A DNA stretch of 64,000 bases from Centipeda flueggei ATCC 43531 (GCF_000160695.1 NZ_GG694006.1:426532-490531), one strand, 5' to 3'. Positions 17,280-26,647 are shown, numbered from the stretch's first letter. The notes: a model not told the origin generated them from the letters alone. A program made the numbers and translations.

Positions 17280-19130
17280 TTATCGGACACACAGCATGAC
17301 GACATCTCCTGCCAATAAATAATGCAGATCGCTTGATGCCCCGAGAATCTGTGTCACCATCTGCTCAAAACCAGTTATATCCTCAAAATAATGAGCACGC
17401 GTCCAATAGCCGACATGTACACGTTCAGCGGAGAACTGCTCTTTCAATGCATGGACAAGGCGCGGAATGGGAAAAACGCGTCCTCCATTTAACGACAGAA
17501 TGCTGTCATAGATGAGACAAGGTATATCGTTGGGGAGATTCTCCATTACATGTTCAAAGCTGTTGTAATTGAGCAGAGATACATAAATAGATCCATTAGA
17601 TTTCAGGATGTCATGCATTTGTATGAAGAATGGAACAATCCCTGAAATGGGCAGCACATTGAGAAATGCTCCCAAGATGACAGCATCATAGTTCTCTTTC
17701 ACTTCATCCGGCAGGTTGTCAAGAGCTGTCAGTCGCAGGACCGTGTCTGCCATATACTTTGCTTCAGTCAAATATCTCTCATTGCAGACAACAGCATCGA
17801 TCACGACCTTCTTCTGAATACGGCGGAAGTAGTTGCGAATGGTCAAAAGGCCCTCGCCAAACATTGGTTCAATGAAAAGAATACGCGCAGGAACTTCACC
17901 CGCAGGAATGCTCTCCAACAATTGATCCAAAAAAGGCAGATGACCTCGTGACTCCCACGGGTCGACACCCCATTTGCTTTGAAAGACCGGACGCATGGAT
18001 ATAATGGTCTTATAATTTCCGCGCTTCGTGCGCACCTCGTTTAAGGTTACTCCCCCGAAATGATGGACAAAGGTATCCTTTGCGAGAATTTGACGAAATC
18101 CCGATCGGCGTAGTGTTGCAGAAAAATCATCATCCTCAAAATCACAGAGGACATAGCGATAGTCTGCACGAATCTCGGGCACATCAAAAAGATTTGGCAC
18201 AACGCTCACAAAGGGCATAAGAACGGCCCGTTCCTCCCAGAGGAGTGGGTTCGACACATTATGCGCTGCAGCAAACGCCTCCATTTCCGGCATTGCCTCA
18301 AACCGATTTTCATAGTCTACCGGAATTCCTTGGCGATTGGAGATGCAGTTCTCATTACACGTGGGAACGACCCAGAAGACATCCTTCTCCGCCTGGTGCA
18401 CGGCAAGGAGATTTTCCAGCCAATGCGGTGTGGCGACGGCATCGTTGGAGAAGTAGACGACGTACTCGCCCTCTGCGATATGACGGGCTATCCCCCACCC
18501 GAGGTGATTGTATACGTTGTACTTCAGATTGATTTTCTTCTCGTGAGGCAGGCTGTTAAAATACGCCTCTGTTCCATCCGACGATCCATCGTTGATCGTA
18601 ATGAGTTCAATATCTCCATGTGAAAAGTCCGTATGGCGAAAGAGGCTGTCAATGGCACAACGCGAATACTCCACTTTGTTGTAGGCAGGGACGATGATCG
18701 ACACGCGGTATTTGAAGTCCGTCCGGCGCGGTCTCTTCCGCGCCGCCTCAAATGCCGCAATCGTCTGCGCCAGATAGGCATCCCGTCCTTCTGGATGCTG
18801 CAGGATGTGATATTCCACATCCAACTGATAGCGCAGATCCAAAAAGAGCGGCCGCAATTCGTAGAAAAAATACTTCCTCGCATCCCGTGCGTCTTCCGCA
18901 GCCAACGCTTTCTGTCCACTGCACGCTGCATTCAGTGCATAGCGACGGCACTTTTCCATGAGCGTCCCCTTCTCCTGGGATAAGCGCTCTGCAACTCCGT
19001 TCATCGCCGCAGCAAAATCCGTCAGCACCTGACGCGTCGGTTCTTCCATGCTGCCGTCTGTGGAAAGCGCACTGCCGATGTACTCCACAGCTTCCTGTGC
19101 TGTGTCCATGATCTCCTCATACCACTGCAT
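17280..19130 (-). CDS. GT2 glycosyltransferase, large, with C-terminal methyltransferase-like domain
   Basis: 616-aa protein. An N-terminal helical region (about 140 residues) precedes a GT2 domain with YRVSIIVPAYNK, TINDGSSDGT, FSNDAVA and FEDDD acidic motifs. The last ~200 residues contain DAVILGAFLNVLP and LKSNGSIYVSLLNYNS, similar to the C-terminal region of the next gene. ATG 19130 (MQWYEE) is preferred: AGAGG is 5 nt upstream, whereas the longer frame starting at 19196 runs across the likely promoter. First gene of the glycan operon. Confidence 0.82.
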   Translation of the reverse strand: MQWYEEIMDTAQEAVEYIGSALSTDGSMEEPTRQVLTDFAAAMNGVAERLSQEKGTLMEKCRRYALNAACSGQKALAAEDARDARKYFFYELRPLFLDLRYQLDVEYHILQHPEGRDAYLAQTIAAFEAARKRPRRTDFKYRVSIIVPAYNKVEYSRCAIDSLFRHTDFSHGDIELITINDGSSDGTEAYFNSLPHEKKINLKYNVYNHLGWGIARHIAEGEYVVYFSNDAVATPHWLENLLAVHQAEKDVFWVVPTCNENCISNRQGIPVDYENRFEAMPEMEAFAAAHNVSNPLLWEERAVLMPFVSVVPNLFDVPEIRADYRYVLCDFEDDDFSATLRRSGFRQILAKDTFVHHFGGVTLNEVRTKRGNYKTIISMRPVFQSKWGVDPWESRGHLPFLDQLLESIPAGEVPARILFIEPMFGEGLLTIRNYFRRIQKKVVIDAVVCNERYLTEAKYMADTVLRLTALDNLPDEVKENYDAVILGAFLNVLPISGIVPFFIQMHDILKSNGSIYVSLLNYNSFEHVMENLPNDIPCLIYDSILSLNGGRVFPIPRLVHALKEQFSAERVHVGYWTRAHYFEDITGFEQMVTQILGASSDLHYLLAGDVVMLCVR

Positions 19131-19169
19131 ACAAACCTCTCTGTCCCCCTGCTGAACCCTTTTCCCTAT

Positions 19170-19175
19170 ATTATA
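19170..19175 (-). promoter_or_regulatory. Putative -10 box of the glycan operon
   Basis: TATAAT on the minus strand, 40 nt before the first glycan gene and downstream of the ftsH terminator. No convincing -35 is present 16-18 nt upstream, so this is a low-confidence promoter. Confidence 0.3.
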
Positions 19176-19205
19176 ACTATCGGAAGAATCATACATGATT
19201 TAAAG

Positions 19206-19248
19206 AAAAAAGGCACTGTCGCTCACCTTTCCTTGCGGCAATGCCTTT
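19206..19248 (-). terminator. ftsH terminator
   Basis: Minus-strand hairpin AAAGGCATTG / CAGTGCCTTT (one G-T pair) followed by TTTTTTC, starting 4 nt after the ftsH stop. Separates the housekeeping operon from the glycan island. Confidence 0.8.
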
Positions 19249-19251
19249 CCA

Positions 19252-21246
19252 TTATTTATCCCACTGGGTTACGTTGAACTTCGGTTCTGGTGCGGCGACT
19301 GGCGCAGGGCGTTCTTCGGCGGCACGCTCTGCCTCCTCGCTGGTCTGGGTGGAGTCATCAATCACGACATCGACAGGAATCGGCGCGGGATTTCCCATGT
19401 CGTCCGTATCGTCATCTTTCTCATCCTTGTCGCTGATCGAGCCTTTCGTCATCAGCTCCTCAAGTTCAGCCGCACTGAGCGTCTCACGCTCGAGAAGTTC
19501 CTTGGCGATCAGGTCGAGTTTGTCACGATTCTCCACGATGATCGTACGGCACGCTTCATACGCCTCTTCGATGTAACGGCGCACCTCACGGTCAATCTCG
19601 CCCGCAATCTCCTCGGAGTAGTTCCGCTCGCGATTCAAATCACGGCCGAGGAACACCTGATGATTCTCTTCACCATAGGCAATCGGGCCAATTGCATCGC
19701 TCATGCCGTACTCCATGATCATGCTGCGGATGATGCGCGTTGCCTGCTGAATGTCACTGGACGCGCCCGTGCTGATCTCACCAAGGACGACCTCCTCCGC
19801 AACACGTCCGCCGAGGGCGACCTTAATGCGGTCGATGAGCTCAGAGCGCGTGCGGTAGGAACGATCTTCCTTCGGCAGGGAAAGCATATAGCCGCCCGCG
19901 CGCCCGCGCGGAATGATCGTAACCTTATGTACGGGATCGGCGTGTTCGAGCAGGAGTCCAACGAGGGTATGTCCGCCTTCATGATACGCGGTAAGACGCT
20001 TTTCCTCATCCGTCATGACATGTGACTTGCGCTCCGGACCTGCGAGGACGCGCTCTATCGCCTCTTCCATCTCCGCCATCGTAATCTTCTTCTTGTCACG
20101 GCGTGCGGCGAGGAGTGCCGCCTCATTTACAAGGTTGCTGAGATCCGCGCCGGTAAAGCCGGGCGTTCGCCGTGCGAGCACATCAAGGTCGACATCATCG
20201 GCAATTGGCTTCCCCTTGGTATGCACTTTAAGGATTGCCTCACGTCCGCGCACATCCGGCTTATCGACAACAATCTGCCGGTCGAAACGGCCGGGACGCA
20301 GGAGTGCCGGGTCAAGTACATCGGGACGGTTCGTCGCTGCGATAATGATGATGCCCTCATTGGAGGCAAAACCATCCATCTCAACGAGGAGCTGATTAAG
20401 CGTCTGCTCACGCTCATCATGCCCGCCGCCAAGTCCCGCACCACGTTGGCGTCCAACAGCATCGATCTCATCGATAAAGACGATACAGGGTGCCGCCTTC
20501 TTTGCCTGCTCAAACAGATCACGCACGCGTGACGCACCGACACCGACGAACATCTCAACAAAGTCCGAACCACTGATGGTAAAAAACTGAACGCCTGCCT
20601 CACCTGCGACGGCCTTTGCAAGAAGTGTCTTACCTGTACCCGGAGGGCCGAAGAGGAGAACCCCCTTCGGAATGCGTGCCCCAAGCTCGTTGAATTTATC
20701 CGGCGTCTTGAGGAATTCGACGACTTCTTCGAGTTCCTGCTTCGCCTCGTCCGCGCCCGCCACGTCAGCAAACGTTACCTTTTTCTTGTCACTCACCATG
20801 AGCCGTACGCGCGACTTGCCGAAGTTCATCATACGGCCGCCGCCCATCTGAGATTGCTGCATGATGAAGAACCAGAACCCGATCAGCAGTGCGATTGGAA
20901 TCAGCGATGTGAGGAGTGTCTGCCACCACGGCGGCTCCGGCGGATTTTCCGCCGAGATGGATACCCCTTTCTCTGAGAGGCGCGTATAGAGATTACGGTC
21001 ACTGCTCGGCGCATCCGGCGCGATCGTGGTGAACTCCGTTCCATCCTTCAGTGTGCCGCGGATGTTGTTTTGGACGATAACAACTTTGTCCACTTCACCG
21101 TCTGTTACTTTTTCAGTAAAATCACTGTAACTGAGTGCTGTTGCCTGCGCTGTTTGATGACTGCCAGACATATAGTCAGCGACGGTCCAAACGACGAAGA
21201 ACATGAGCGCATAGAACGCAAGATTGCGCAGTAATGATTGATTCAA
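19252..21246 (-). CDS. ftsH: ATP-dependent zinc metalloprotease FtsH
   Basis: Membrane-anchored AAA+ protease that degrades membrane and short-lived cytosolic proteins. The 664-aa protein has a first membrane helix (about residues 8-25), an extracytoplasmic loop, a second helix (about 110-130), Walker A GPPGTGKT (near 200), Walker [10 protein letters not shown], the second region of homology with RPGRFDRQI, and the zinc site HEGGH (near 425) where many homologues have HEAGH. The C-terminal tail is rich in Asp/Glu and Pro. Last gene of tilS-hpt-ftsH, a conserved Firmicute order, and followed by a terminator. Confidence 0.97.
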   Translation of the reverse strand: MNQSLLRNLAFYALMFFVVWTVADYMSGSHQTAQATALSYSDFTEKVTDGEVDKVVIVQNNIRGTLKDGTEFTTIAPDAPSSDRNLYTRLSEKGVSISAENPPEPPWWQTLLTSLIPIALLIGFWFFIMQQSQMGGGRMMNFGKSRVRLMVSDKKKVTFADVAGADEAKQELEEVVEFLKTPDKFNELGARIPKGVLLFGPPGTGKTLLAKAVAGEAGVQFFTISGSDFVEMFVGVGASRVRDLFEQAKKAAPCIVFIDEIDAVGRQRGAGLGGGHDEREQTLNQLLVEMDGFASNEGIIIIAATNRPDVLDPALLRPGRFDRQIVVDKPDVRGREAILKVHTKGKPIADDVDLDVLARRTPGFTGADLSNLVNEAALLAARRDKKKITMAEMEEAIERVLAGPERKSHVMTDEEKRLTAYHEGGHTLVGLLLEHADPVHKVTIIPRGRAGGYMLSLPKEDRSYRTRSELIDRIKVALGGRVAEEVVLGEISTGASSDIQQATRIIRSMIMEYGMSDAIGPIAYGEENHQVFLGRDLNRERNYSEEIAGEIDREVRRYIEEAYEACRTIIVENRDKLDLIAKELLERETLSAAELEELMTKGSISDKDEKDDDTDDMGNPAPIPVDVVIDDSTQTSEEAERAAEERPAPVAAPEPKFNVTQWDK

Positions 21247-21258
21247 AACACTCCTCCT

Positions 21259-21804
21259 TCATTCGTAAACGGAATGCCGAAGCACTCCAATATAGGGCAG
21301 ATTTCGATATTTCTCCGCGTAGTCAAGACCATAGCCAACAAGGAACTCATCAGGAACCTCATACCCAAGATAGTCAATCTTCACCGGCGTTACACGGCGT
21401 GACGGCTTCGATAGAAATGCACAGAGGCGGATGCTCTTGGGATGTCGTCCCTGCAGCAATCCTTTCAGGTAGTGCATCGTTGTCCCCGAGTCGATGATGT
21501 CCTCAACAATGAGGACATGCTTTCCTTCGATGGAAAAATCAAGATCTTTCAATATCTTGACCTGCCCACTGGACACAGCGGCATCCCCATAACTGGACAC
21601 AATCATAAAATCAAAGTCAACCGGACGGTCAATCGCACGTACAAGGTCCGTAAAGAAAACGGCTGCACCCTTCAGAATACCAACGCAGTAGACCGTCTCC
21701 TGTGCATCACAATAGTCCCGCGTGATCTGCGCACCAAGTTCCCGTACGCGCGTATGGATCTCCTCGGCCGAGAAAGATATGCGCTCAATATCATCACTCA
21801 TCAT
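21259..21804 (-). CDS. hpt: Hypoxanthine phosphoribosyltransferase
   Basis: Salvages hypoxanthine/guanine to IMP/GMP with PRPP. The 181-aa product has the PRPP-binding signature VLIVEDIIDSGTTM and the family length. Two adjacent ATG codons (21804 and 21801) overlap the tilS stop, with AAAGGAG about 10 nt upstream; I list the first. It lies between tilS and ftsH as in Bacillus. Confidence 0.95.
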   Translation of the reverse strand: MMSDDIERISFSAEEIHTRVRELGAQITRDYCDAQETVYCVGILKGAAVFFTDLVRAIDRPVDFDFMIVSSYGDAAVSSGQVKILKDLDFSIEGKHVLIVEDIIDSGTTMHYLKGLLQGRHPKSIRLCAFLSKPSRRVTPVKIDYLGYEVPDEFLVGYGLDYAEKYRNLPYIGVLRHSVYE

Positions 21805-23234
21805 GATGTTGTATTCTCCTTTTCCCACTCAACGGCCAAAACAGTACTATGCTCCGTCACCGGTGCAAGGATGCTTCGCCTTCCCCCGACCATCCAAAAG
21901 ATCTCACTGCTGCCTGCAACGGCAAGCACCGGAATACTGTCCCGCGTTTCACGCGGGATCTTATCATCGATCATAATCTCTTTGAGTTTTTTGCATCCGA
22001 TGGGGAGCTGCATATAGTCTCCTGGCCGCCGCGTTCGAAGAACAAGCGGCGGCAGCTCCGCCGCATCAGCATAGACAGCCTTTCCGCACACTGCCTTCTG
22101 CCATTCGTCCGCCCGCATAACGATCCCCCGCCGCAGAGAAAATAATCTTCCTTTGAAGGTCATTATATCATATTCGCAGTGCAAGGGAAGGAAAATTTCT
22201 TCCGCATCCCCCTGCGGCTGTTTCGTCGGACATGCTCCATGCTGCAGGAAGAGCATATCATAGCGCAGGACAGCAGTCCATCCATGCGGCAGGCTGCACT
22301 GCGCCGTTCCCCGGGAAGCGAGAAGCGCACGCATCCGCTCCTCTTGATGATACGAAAAATCCTGCTCCTTGGTTGTCGATGCCCAAAAAAGCCGCAGGAC
22401 ACGCCGCTGCATCGCAGGATGCAAGGCACGCACAGCGGCGGCAGAAAGTCCATCCCGACACACAGCCCGCCGCAGCTCTTCCGCAGCAAGCTGTGCGAGA
22501 TAATCATCCTCTTCCGCGGAAAGTATACTGAGACGCACAAGTGCATCGTCTACGGCAGGATTGCCGTAGGTACGAAGCTCCGGCAGCAAGGCATGACGAA
22601 TGCGGTTGCGCTGGATATCCTGCTGATCATTCGTCACATCATGGCAGGGACGAAGATTGTGCTCTCGGATGTACACCTCAATCTCAGCACGTGCCGTAAA
22701 GAGAAATGGCCGCAGGTGCACGCCGTCCCACACACGCATAGCGGCAAGCCCCGCCGGCCCCGTCCCGCGAAGGATGCGCATCAGCACCGTTTCTGCGAGA
22801 TCGTCTGCATGATGGGCAAGTGCGATGCCGTCGCACTGCTCACGGATATGTACCCGATGGAGGAAGTCATAGCGGCAGACACGTGCCGCTGTCTCTATCG
22901 AGCACTTATGTGCGCGCGCATAATACGGCACATCCCCCGCCTCGATCACGCACGGAATATGGTGCTCCGCACAATACGCGGCAACAGCATCTGCGTCCGC
23001 CCGTGATGATCCTCCGCGAATCCCGTGTTCATAGTGGGCACACATCACGTGCGGCCCCCCCTCTGCACGTAATCTCATGAGAACGTCAAGCAAAGCGAGG
23101 GAGTCCGTCCCCCCTGAGCAGGCACAGAGCACAGAGCTGTTTGGAGTATAGAGATCATGTGCACGCAGGACATCGGTCACCCGTGCGTTCAATATGCTCT
23201 CCTGATTACAGGAGTTACGGATAAAGCTTCGCAT
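21801..23234 (-). CDS. tilS: tRNA(Ile)-lysidine synthase
   Basis: Converts C34 of the AUA-reading tRNA(Ile) to lysidine using ATP and lysine. N-type PP-loop motif CSGGTDSLALL near residues 39-49; the C-terminal domains include KLKEIMIDDKIPRETR, characteristic of TilS. I take ATG 23234 (477 aa) with an AAGGCGGG-type site nearby; an in-frame ATG at 23261 would add nine residues and has no visible site. The stop overlaps the start of hpt. Confidence 0.93.
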   Translation of the reverse strand: MRSFIRNSCNQESILNARVTDVLRAHDLYTPNSSVLCACSGGTDSLALLDVLMRLRAEGGPHVMCAHYEHGIRGGSSRADADAVAAYCAEHHIPCVIEAGDVPYYARAHKCSIETAARVCRYDFLHRVHIREQCDGIALAHHADDLAETVLMRILRGTGPAGLAAMRVWDGVHLRPFLFTARAEIEVYIREHNLRPCHDVTNDQQDIQRNRIRHALLPELRTYGNPAVDDALVRLSILSAEEDDYLAQLAAEELRRAVCRDGLSAAAVRALHPAMQRRVLRLFWASTTKEQDFSYHQEERMRALLASRGTAQCSLPHGWTAVLRYDMLFLQHGACPTKQPQGDAEEIFLPLHCEYDIMTFKGRLFSLRRGIVMRADEWQKAVCGKAVYADAAELPPLVLRTRRPGDYMQLPIGCKKLKEIMIDDKIPRETRDSIPVLAVAGSSEIFWMVGGRRSILAPVTEHSTVLAVEWEKENTTS

Positions 23235-23290
23235 ATTCCCGCCTGCCTTATGAACAACCATCGAGGAGATTTATCCATTCATGATTCCAT

Positions 23291-23322
23291 AAAAAAGGCA
23301 CTCCATATGGAGTGTCTTTTTT
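23291..23322. terminator. Terminator after the S1-domain gene, bidirectional shape
   Basis: Near-perfect stem GCACTCCATATGGAGTG flanked by A6 and T6 runs, so it has a T tract on both strands. In this setting it ends transcription of the S1-domain gene (minus strand, stop at 23363). Confidence 0.85.
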
Positions 23323-23362
23323 CTCCTCATATCCCATCGGGTTCAAAAGAGATGTGCCAAGA

Positions 23363-23809
23363 TCAGCCGCGCCGTGACCCACGCCCTCCGCGCTTAGAAT
23401 CCGTCTTGCGGCGCAAATCTGTCAGCCGCTCATCGCTGTCCTTCAAAAACCGCGACAGCTTATCCTCAAACGAGGGCGAACCGATCTGTCGTGATGCCGC
23501 CGTGCGGCGCATATCACGCGACGGGCGTGGGGGGCGCACTGGAGCTGCAGCAGCCTGCTGCCCCGCTGACGGTTTATCCTGAAGTGCCTTGATCGACAGG
23601 CCGATCTTTCCACGTTCGTCAACGGTGAGCACCTTGACCTTGACTTTGTCATGCTCCTTGAGGAAATCATGGACATCATTCACATAAACATCGGCAACCT
23701 CAGAGATGTGAATCAGCCCCGTCTTTCCTTCCGGAAGTTCGACAAAAGCGCCAAAATTCGTAATTCCTGTGACGACGCCTTCCACTACGCTGCCAACTTC
23801 AATGGCCAA
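23363..23809 (-). CDS. S1 RNA-binding domain protein (YabR/GSP13-like)
   Basis: 148-aa protein. The first ~75 residues are one S1 domain (VGSVVEGVVTGITNFGAFVEL, then TGLIHISEVAD and VKVKVLTVDERGKIGLS). The remaining half is a low-complexity basic tail with Pro, Ser and Arg. TTG 23809 is chosen because the protein then begins MAIEVGSV like YabR and an AAGGGAAG site lies 7 nt upstream; an in-frame TTG at 23827 is the alternative. Probably RNA or ribosome associated; the exact role is unknown. Confidence 0.86.
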   Translation of the reverse strand: MAIEVGSVVEGVVTGITNFGAFVELPEGKTGLIHISEVADVYVNDVHDFLKEHDKVKVKVLTVDERGKIGLSIKALQDKPSAGQQAAAAPVRPPRPSRDMRRTAASRQIGSPSFEDKLSRFLKDSDERLTDLRRKTDSKRGGRGSRRG

Positions 23810-23915
23810 AGCAACTCTTCCCTTCAACTACAAATCACCGAGGGAACTCTCCCCCTGTCAGACCCGTTCATTATACAGGTCATACGCCCAACCTGTCAAG
23901 AAGATGCATGCCGTA

Positions 23916-24215
23916 TCAGTTGCCGCCTGAACGTTTTCCGGGGGCATAAGGAAGTTCTCCTGCCCCTGTCATGCCAAGTTCCTCACGCGCCAATTTTTCA
24001 ATGTATGGAAGTTCGCCAAGATGTGTCTTTTCCGCCTGCAAATGATTGTTTTCCTCCTGTGCCGCAGCGAGGCGTTCAGATGCCGCGTGCTGTTCCGCGC
24101 GGACATGAAAAAGATAGATTCCCTGCGATATGATCATCGTACCGAAATAGCCAAGGATCAGCAGCATAACGACCATAAACCAACGCGGCCGCCGCGCACT
24201 CTTTTTCCGAGTCAT
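23916..24215 (-). CDS. Septum formation initiator, DivIC/FtsB family
   Basis: 99-aa bitopic membrane protein: basic N-terminus, one membrane helix (about residues 13-33), then a heptad-like coiled coil (about 38-70) and the ending LPYIEKLAREELGMTGAGE, typical of DivIC/FtsB. It would work with DivIB/FtsQ and FtsL at the divisome. Located between the S1-domain gene and a glycosyltransferase, close to the DivIC-S1 pairing of other Firmicutes. ATG 24215 is preceded by AGGAATAC. Confidence 0.88.
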   Translation of the reverse strand: MTRKKSARRPRWFMVVMLLILGYFGTMIISQGIYLFHVRAEQHAASERLAAAQEENNHLQAEKTHLGELPYIEKLAREELGMTGAGELPYAPGKRSGGN

Positions 24216-24228
24216 CCGTATGTATTCC

Positions 24229-25353
24229 TCACTTTCCCCTCAGCATCTCCATCAGTATCCCTGCTGCACGCTGTGCCGCTTCCTCTCTGGCACAGGCGTG
24301 TGCCGCTCTGCGCATCGCCGGAAGCCGATGGGCAAGGATCTCCTCCACAGCAGGAGCCATGCGCTCTCCCGGATGCAGCCACACCGCCGCACCGCAGCGC
24401 GTGGCATAGACGGCATTCTCCGTCTCGGGGCCGGGGATCGGATCGTGCAGAAGAAGCGGCAGACCCGCCGCGAACGCCTCACTGATCGTGAGTGCACCAG
24501 GTTTTGTAATAAGAAGATCCGATGCACGCATCAATACCGCTACTTCATTGGTATACCCACGAACATATACCGCATGGTGCGAACGCTGTGCCATGACCCG
24601 CGCACGTTCCTCAAGTGCGGTATTGCGGCCGGCCACCACAAGTATGGAAAGCCGCTGCTCTACCTGCTCTAATGCCGCAAGAGTCGTGTCCATATCGCCA
24701 AGACCGAGCCCTCCGCCCATGAGGAGCAGGGTTGGCAGATCCTCCGAAAGCCCCGCCTGTTCCTGCGCCTCACGACGTGCCAAGCGGCTTGCGGTAAGAG
24801 TGATGGGAATCCCCGTCGCATAAATCTGTTGACGGTCGAAGCCAAACGCCGCCATATCATCGGCCATTGCCTCTGTCGCAACAAAGTAGGCATCTACGTC
24901 ACGAACAAACCAGATCGCATGAAGAGCATAGTCCGTGAGGAGTGCCGCAAGCAGAAAGTGCGCGTCATGCCGTATGCGCCACAGCGCTGCCGCCCCTTCA
25001 GGAAAAGGGTGGGTTGCGACCACAAGATTGGGCTGATGCCCCCGTATGATGCGCCCCATCGTGCGCACCATTACCCAAGCAAATGCAGCACGCACCATGC
25101 CTCCGCCGGCTCTCTTTCCTGCCATACGGAAGAACACATCATAGAGATTGGGCACAAAACGAAGCATCGTCAAATAAACGCGTTTCATAAGGTAGTGAAT
25201 CATGGACACGTCACGCGACATAAAGTCCACAACGCTGATCTCCAGTTCTGCTGCCTCCGGCCGCGCCATCAGGGCTGCACGGATTGCCTCCGCCGCCCGC
25301 GTATGCCCCGATCCGATGGAGGCGGTTAAAATGAGAATGCGGGCTTGCCCCAT
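24229..25353 (-). CDS. GT28 glycosyltransferase, MGDG synthase/processive diacylglycerol glycosyltransferase type
   Basis: 374-aa GT-B enzyme. N-terminal ILTASIGSGHTRAAEAI is the MGDG-synthase family signature; the C-terminal half has MGGGLGLGD and KPGALTISEAFAAGLPLL, the donor-binding site shared with MurG. Relatives move hexoses onto diacylglycerol at the membrane; others act on undecaprenyl intermediates. Acceptor not readable. It has its own promoter (25381-25409) and continues into divIC with 13 nt between. Confidence 0.85.
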   Translation of the reverse strand: MGQARILILTASIGSGHTRAAEAIRAALMARPEAAELEISVVDFMSRDVSMIHYLMKRVYLTMLRFVPNLYDVFFRMAGKRAGGGMVRAAFAWVMVRTMGRIIRGHQPNLVVATHPFPEGAAALWRIRHDAHFLLAALLTDYALHAIWFVRDVDAYFVATEAMADDMAAFGFDRQQIYATGIPITLTASRLARREAQEQAGLSEDLPTLLLMGGGLGLGDMDTTLAALEQVEQRLSILVVAGRNTALEERARVMAQRSHHAVYVRGYTNEVAVLMRASDLLITKPGALTISEAFAAGLPLLLHDPIPGPETENAVYATRCGAAVWLHPGERMAPAVEEILAHRLPAMRRAAHACAREEAAQRAAGILMEMLRGK

Positions 25354-25380
25354 CGGACACCTCCTCGTTCGAATACAATT

Positions 25381-25409
25381 ATTTTAGCACAATTTTGAAC
25401 AATGGACAA
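25381..25409 (-). promoter_or_regulatory. Promoter of the GT28-divIC unit
   Basis: Minus-strand TTGTCC (25404-25409), 17-nt spacer, TAAAAT (25381-25386), about 28 nt before the ATG at 25353. Fits a housekeeping sigma promoter. Confidence 0.6.
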
Positions 25410-25441
25410 AATTTTTTACGCAGGACACAGCTATATGGAGA

Positions 25442-26218
25442 TTACGCCGTCAGCCCGCCGTCAACTGTATAAACACTTCCTGTGATCCATGCCGCCGCGG
25501 AGGAGGCAAGAAAGACGGCGACGGCAGCGGCCTCTTCTGCCGTGCCGATGCGTCCAAGCGGGTAGATGGACGCCATCTCCCGCAGCTGATCCTCACGTGA
25601 AAGATGTGGGCAGAGCTGGTGCTCCGTGAGTGGGGTGAGCACATCCGCCGGTGCAACAGCGTTCACACGCACACCGTCATGCGCCGTCTCAAGGGCAAGC
25701 GAACGCGTCAGCGCGACGACAGCCCCCTTAGTTGCTGCATAAGCCGCACAAAAATAATTCCCATGCAGACCGGCATCGGAGGCGATATTCACGATATTCC
25801 CGTGCGTCTGCCGCAGACACGGGAGTGCAGCCTGGGTCAGATAAATTGTTCCCTTGAGATTTGTATCAATCAGCGCATCCAGTTCTTGCGGAGCAATATG
25901 GTCAATCGCCCCCTCTTCGTAGACTCCTGCCGCATTGACAAGGATGTCGAGTGCGCCGCAGCAGGCCATGGTCTTCTCAACAGCGCGTCTGCAGTCCTGA
26001 GAGAAGCGCACGTCTCCCGCACAGAACGATGCCCTCTCTGCCCCCGAGAGGAAATGGAGTGCTTCGCTCCCGCGCTCCTCATCACGCCCCATGAGTACGA
26101 CCTGTGCGCCGGCATCCAGAAAGATTGCGGCGGCCGCACGCCCGATGCCGGATGTCCCTCCGGAAATCAACGCTGTCTTCCCGGCAAATGCATCCACGGC
26201 AAAGACTTGGTTCTTCAT
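25442..26218 (-). CDS. SDR family oxidoreductase
   Basis: 258-aa classical short-chain dehydrogenase. NAD(P) motif GGTSGIGRAAA near the N-terminus, NAAG motif (VNAAGVYEEG), catalytic Ser region and YAATK active-site motif, ending in the VYTVDGG strand common to FabG-like enzymes. The substrate cannot be told; relatives include 3-oxoacyl-ACP reductases and sugar-alcohol dehydrogenases. ATG 26218 begins just before the Rossmann fold. It lies directly after the HU terminator, with no clear own promoter seen. Confidence 0.85.
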   Translation of the reverse strand: MKNQVFAVDAFAGKTALISGGTSGIGRAAAAIFLDAGAQVVLMGRDEERGSEALHFLSGAERASFCAGDVRFSQDCRRAVEKTMACCGALDILVNAAGVYEEGAIDHIAPQELDALIDTNLKGTIYLTQAALPCLRQTHGNIVNIASDAGLHGNYFCAAYAATKGAVVALTRSLALETAHDGVRVNAVAPADVLTPLTEHQLCPHLSREDQLREMASIYPLGRIGTAEEAAAVAVFLASSAAAWITGSVYTVDGGLTA

Positions 26219-26236
26219 ATTTATTCCACAACGCAG

Positions 26237-26265
26237 AAAAACCGGACTCCCATCGGAAGTCCGGT
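26237..26265 (-). terminator. HU gene terminator
   Basis: Minus-strand stem ACCGGACTTCC / GGAGTCCGGT followed by TTTTTC, 13 nt after the HU stop. Confidence 0.85.
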
Positions 26266-26277
26266 CACTCTGCAAAA

Positions 26278-26550
26278 TCAGTTCACAGAATCCTTCAGAG
26301 CCTTGCCCGCCTTGAACACAGGGTTACGCGAAGCCGCGATTTCAATCACCTTGCCCGTCTGGGGGTTGCGGCCCTTGCGCGCCTTACGATCCTTTACCTC
26401 AAACGTGCCAAACCCGATCAGCTGAACTTTGTCACCCTCGGAAAGCGCACCCTTGATCGTCTCGAAAAGGGCGTTGACTGCCTTCTCCGCGTCCTTCTTC
26501 GTGAGACTTGCCTGCTCTGCTACGTTTGCGACCAATTCCTGCTTGTTCAA
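26278..26550 (-). CDS. hup: HU-family DNA-binding protein
   Basis: 90-aa nucleoid protein that bends DNA as a dimer. The beta-arm region has the usual RNPQTGK motif ([12 protein letters not shown]) and the protein ends with [11 protein letters not shown] use TTG 26550: GGAGG at 26559-26563 is 8 nt upstream and the product ([13 protein letters not shown]) has exactly the HU length, whereas the longer frame reads through the leader. An out-of-frame ATG directly abuts the GGAGG and opens a 3-codon frame whose TGA overlaps the TTG start. Confidence 0.95.
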   Translation of the reverse strand: MNKQELVANVAEQASLTKKDAEKAVNALFETIKGALSEGDKVQLIGFGTFEVKDRKARKGRNPQTGKVIEIAASRNPVFKAGKALKDSVN

Positions 26551-26586
26551 AGTAGCATCCTCCTTTAAGATATTTTCCATTTTCCT

Positions 26587-26606
26587 CGCGACTCTATGGG
26601 GTCGCG
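26587..26606 (-). promoter_or_regulatory. Hairpin in the HU leader
   Basis: Inverted repeat CGCGAC / GTCGCG with an 8-nt loop, between the promoter and the ribosome-binding site of the HU gene. It could influence translation or transcript stability; function unknown. Confidence 0.4.
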
Positions 26607-26619
26607 CTGTCATGAGAGA

Positions 26620-26647
26620 ATTTAACAGAATTACCCCGAAAAATCAA
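26620..26647 (-). promoter_or_regulatory. HU promoter
   Basis: Minus-strand TTGATT (26642-26647), 16-nt spacer, TTAAAT (26620-26625), in a very AT-rich stretch. The -35 is flanked by CCCC and GGGG blocks that form a small inverted repeat. Confidence 0.55.
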
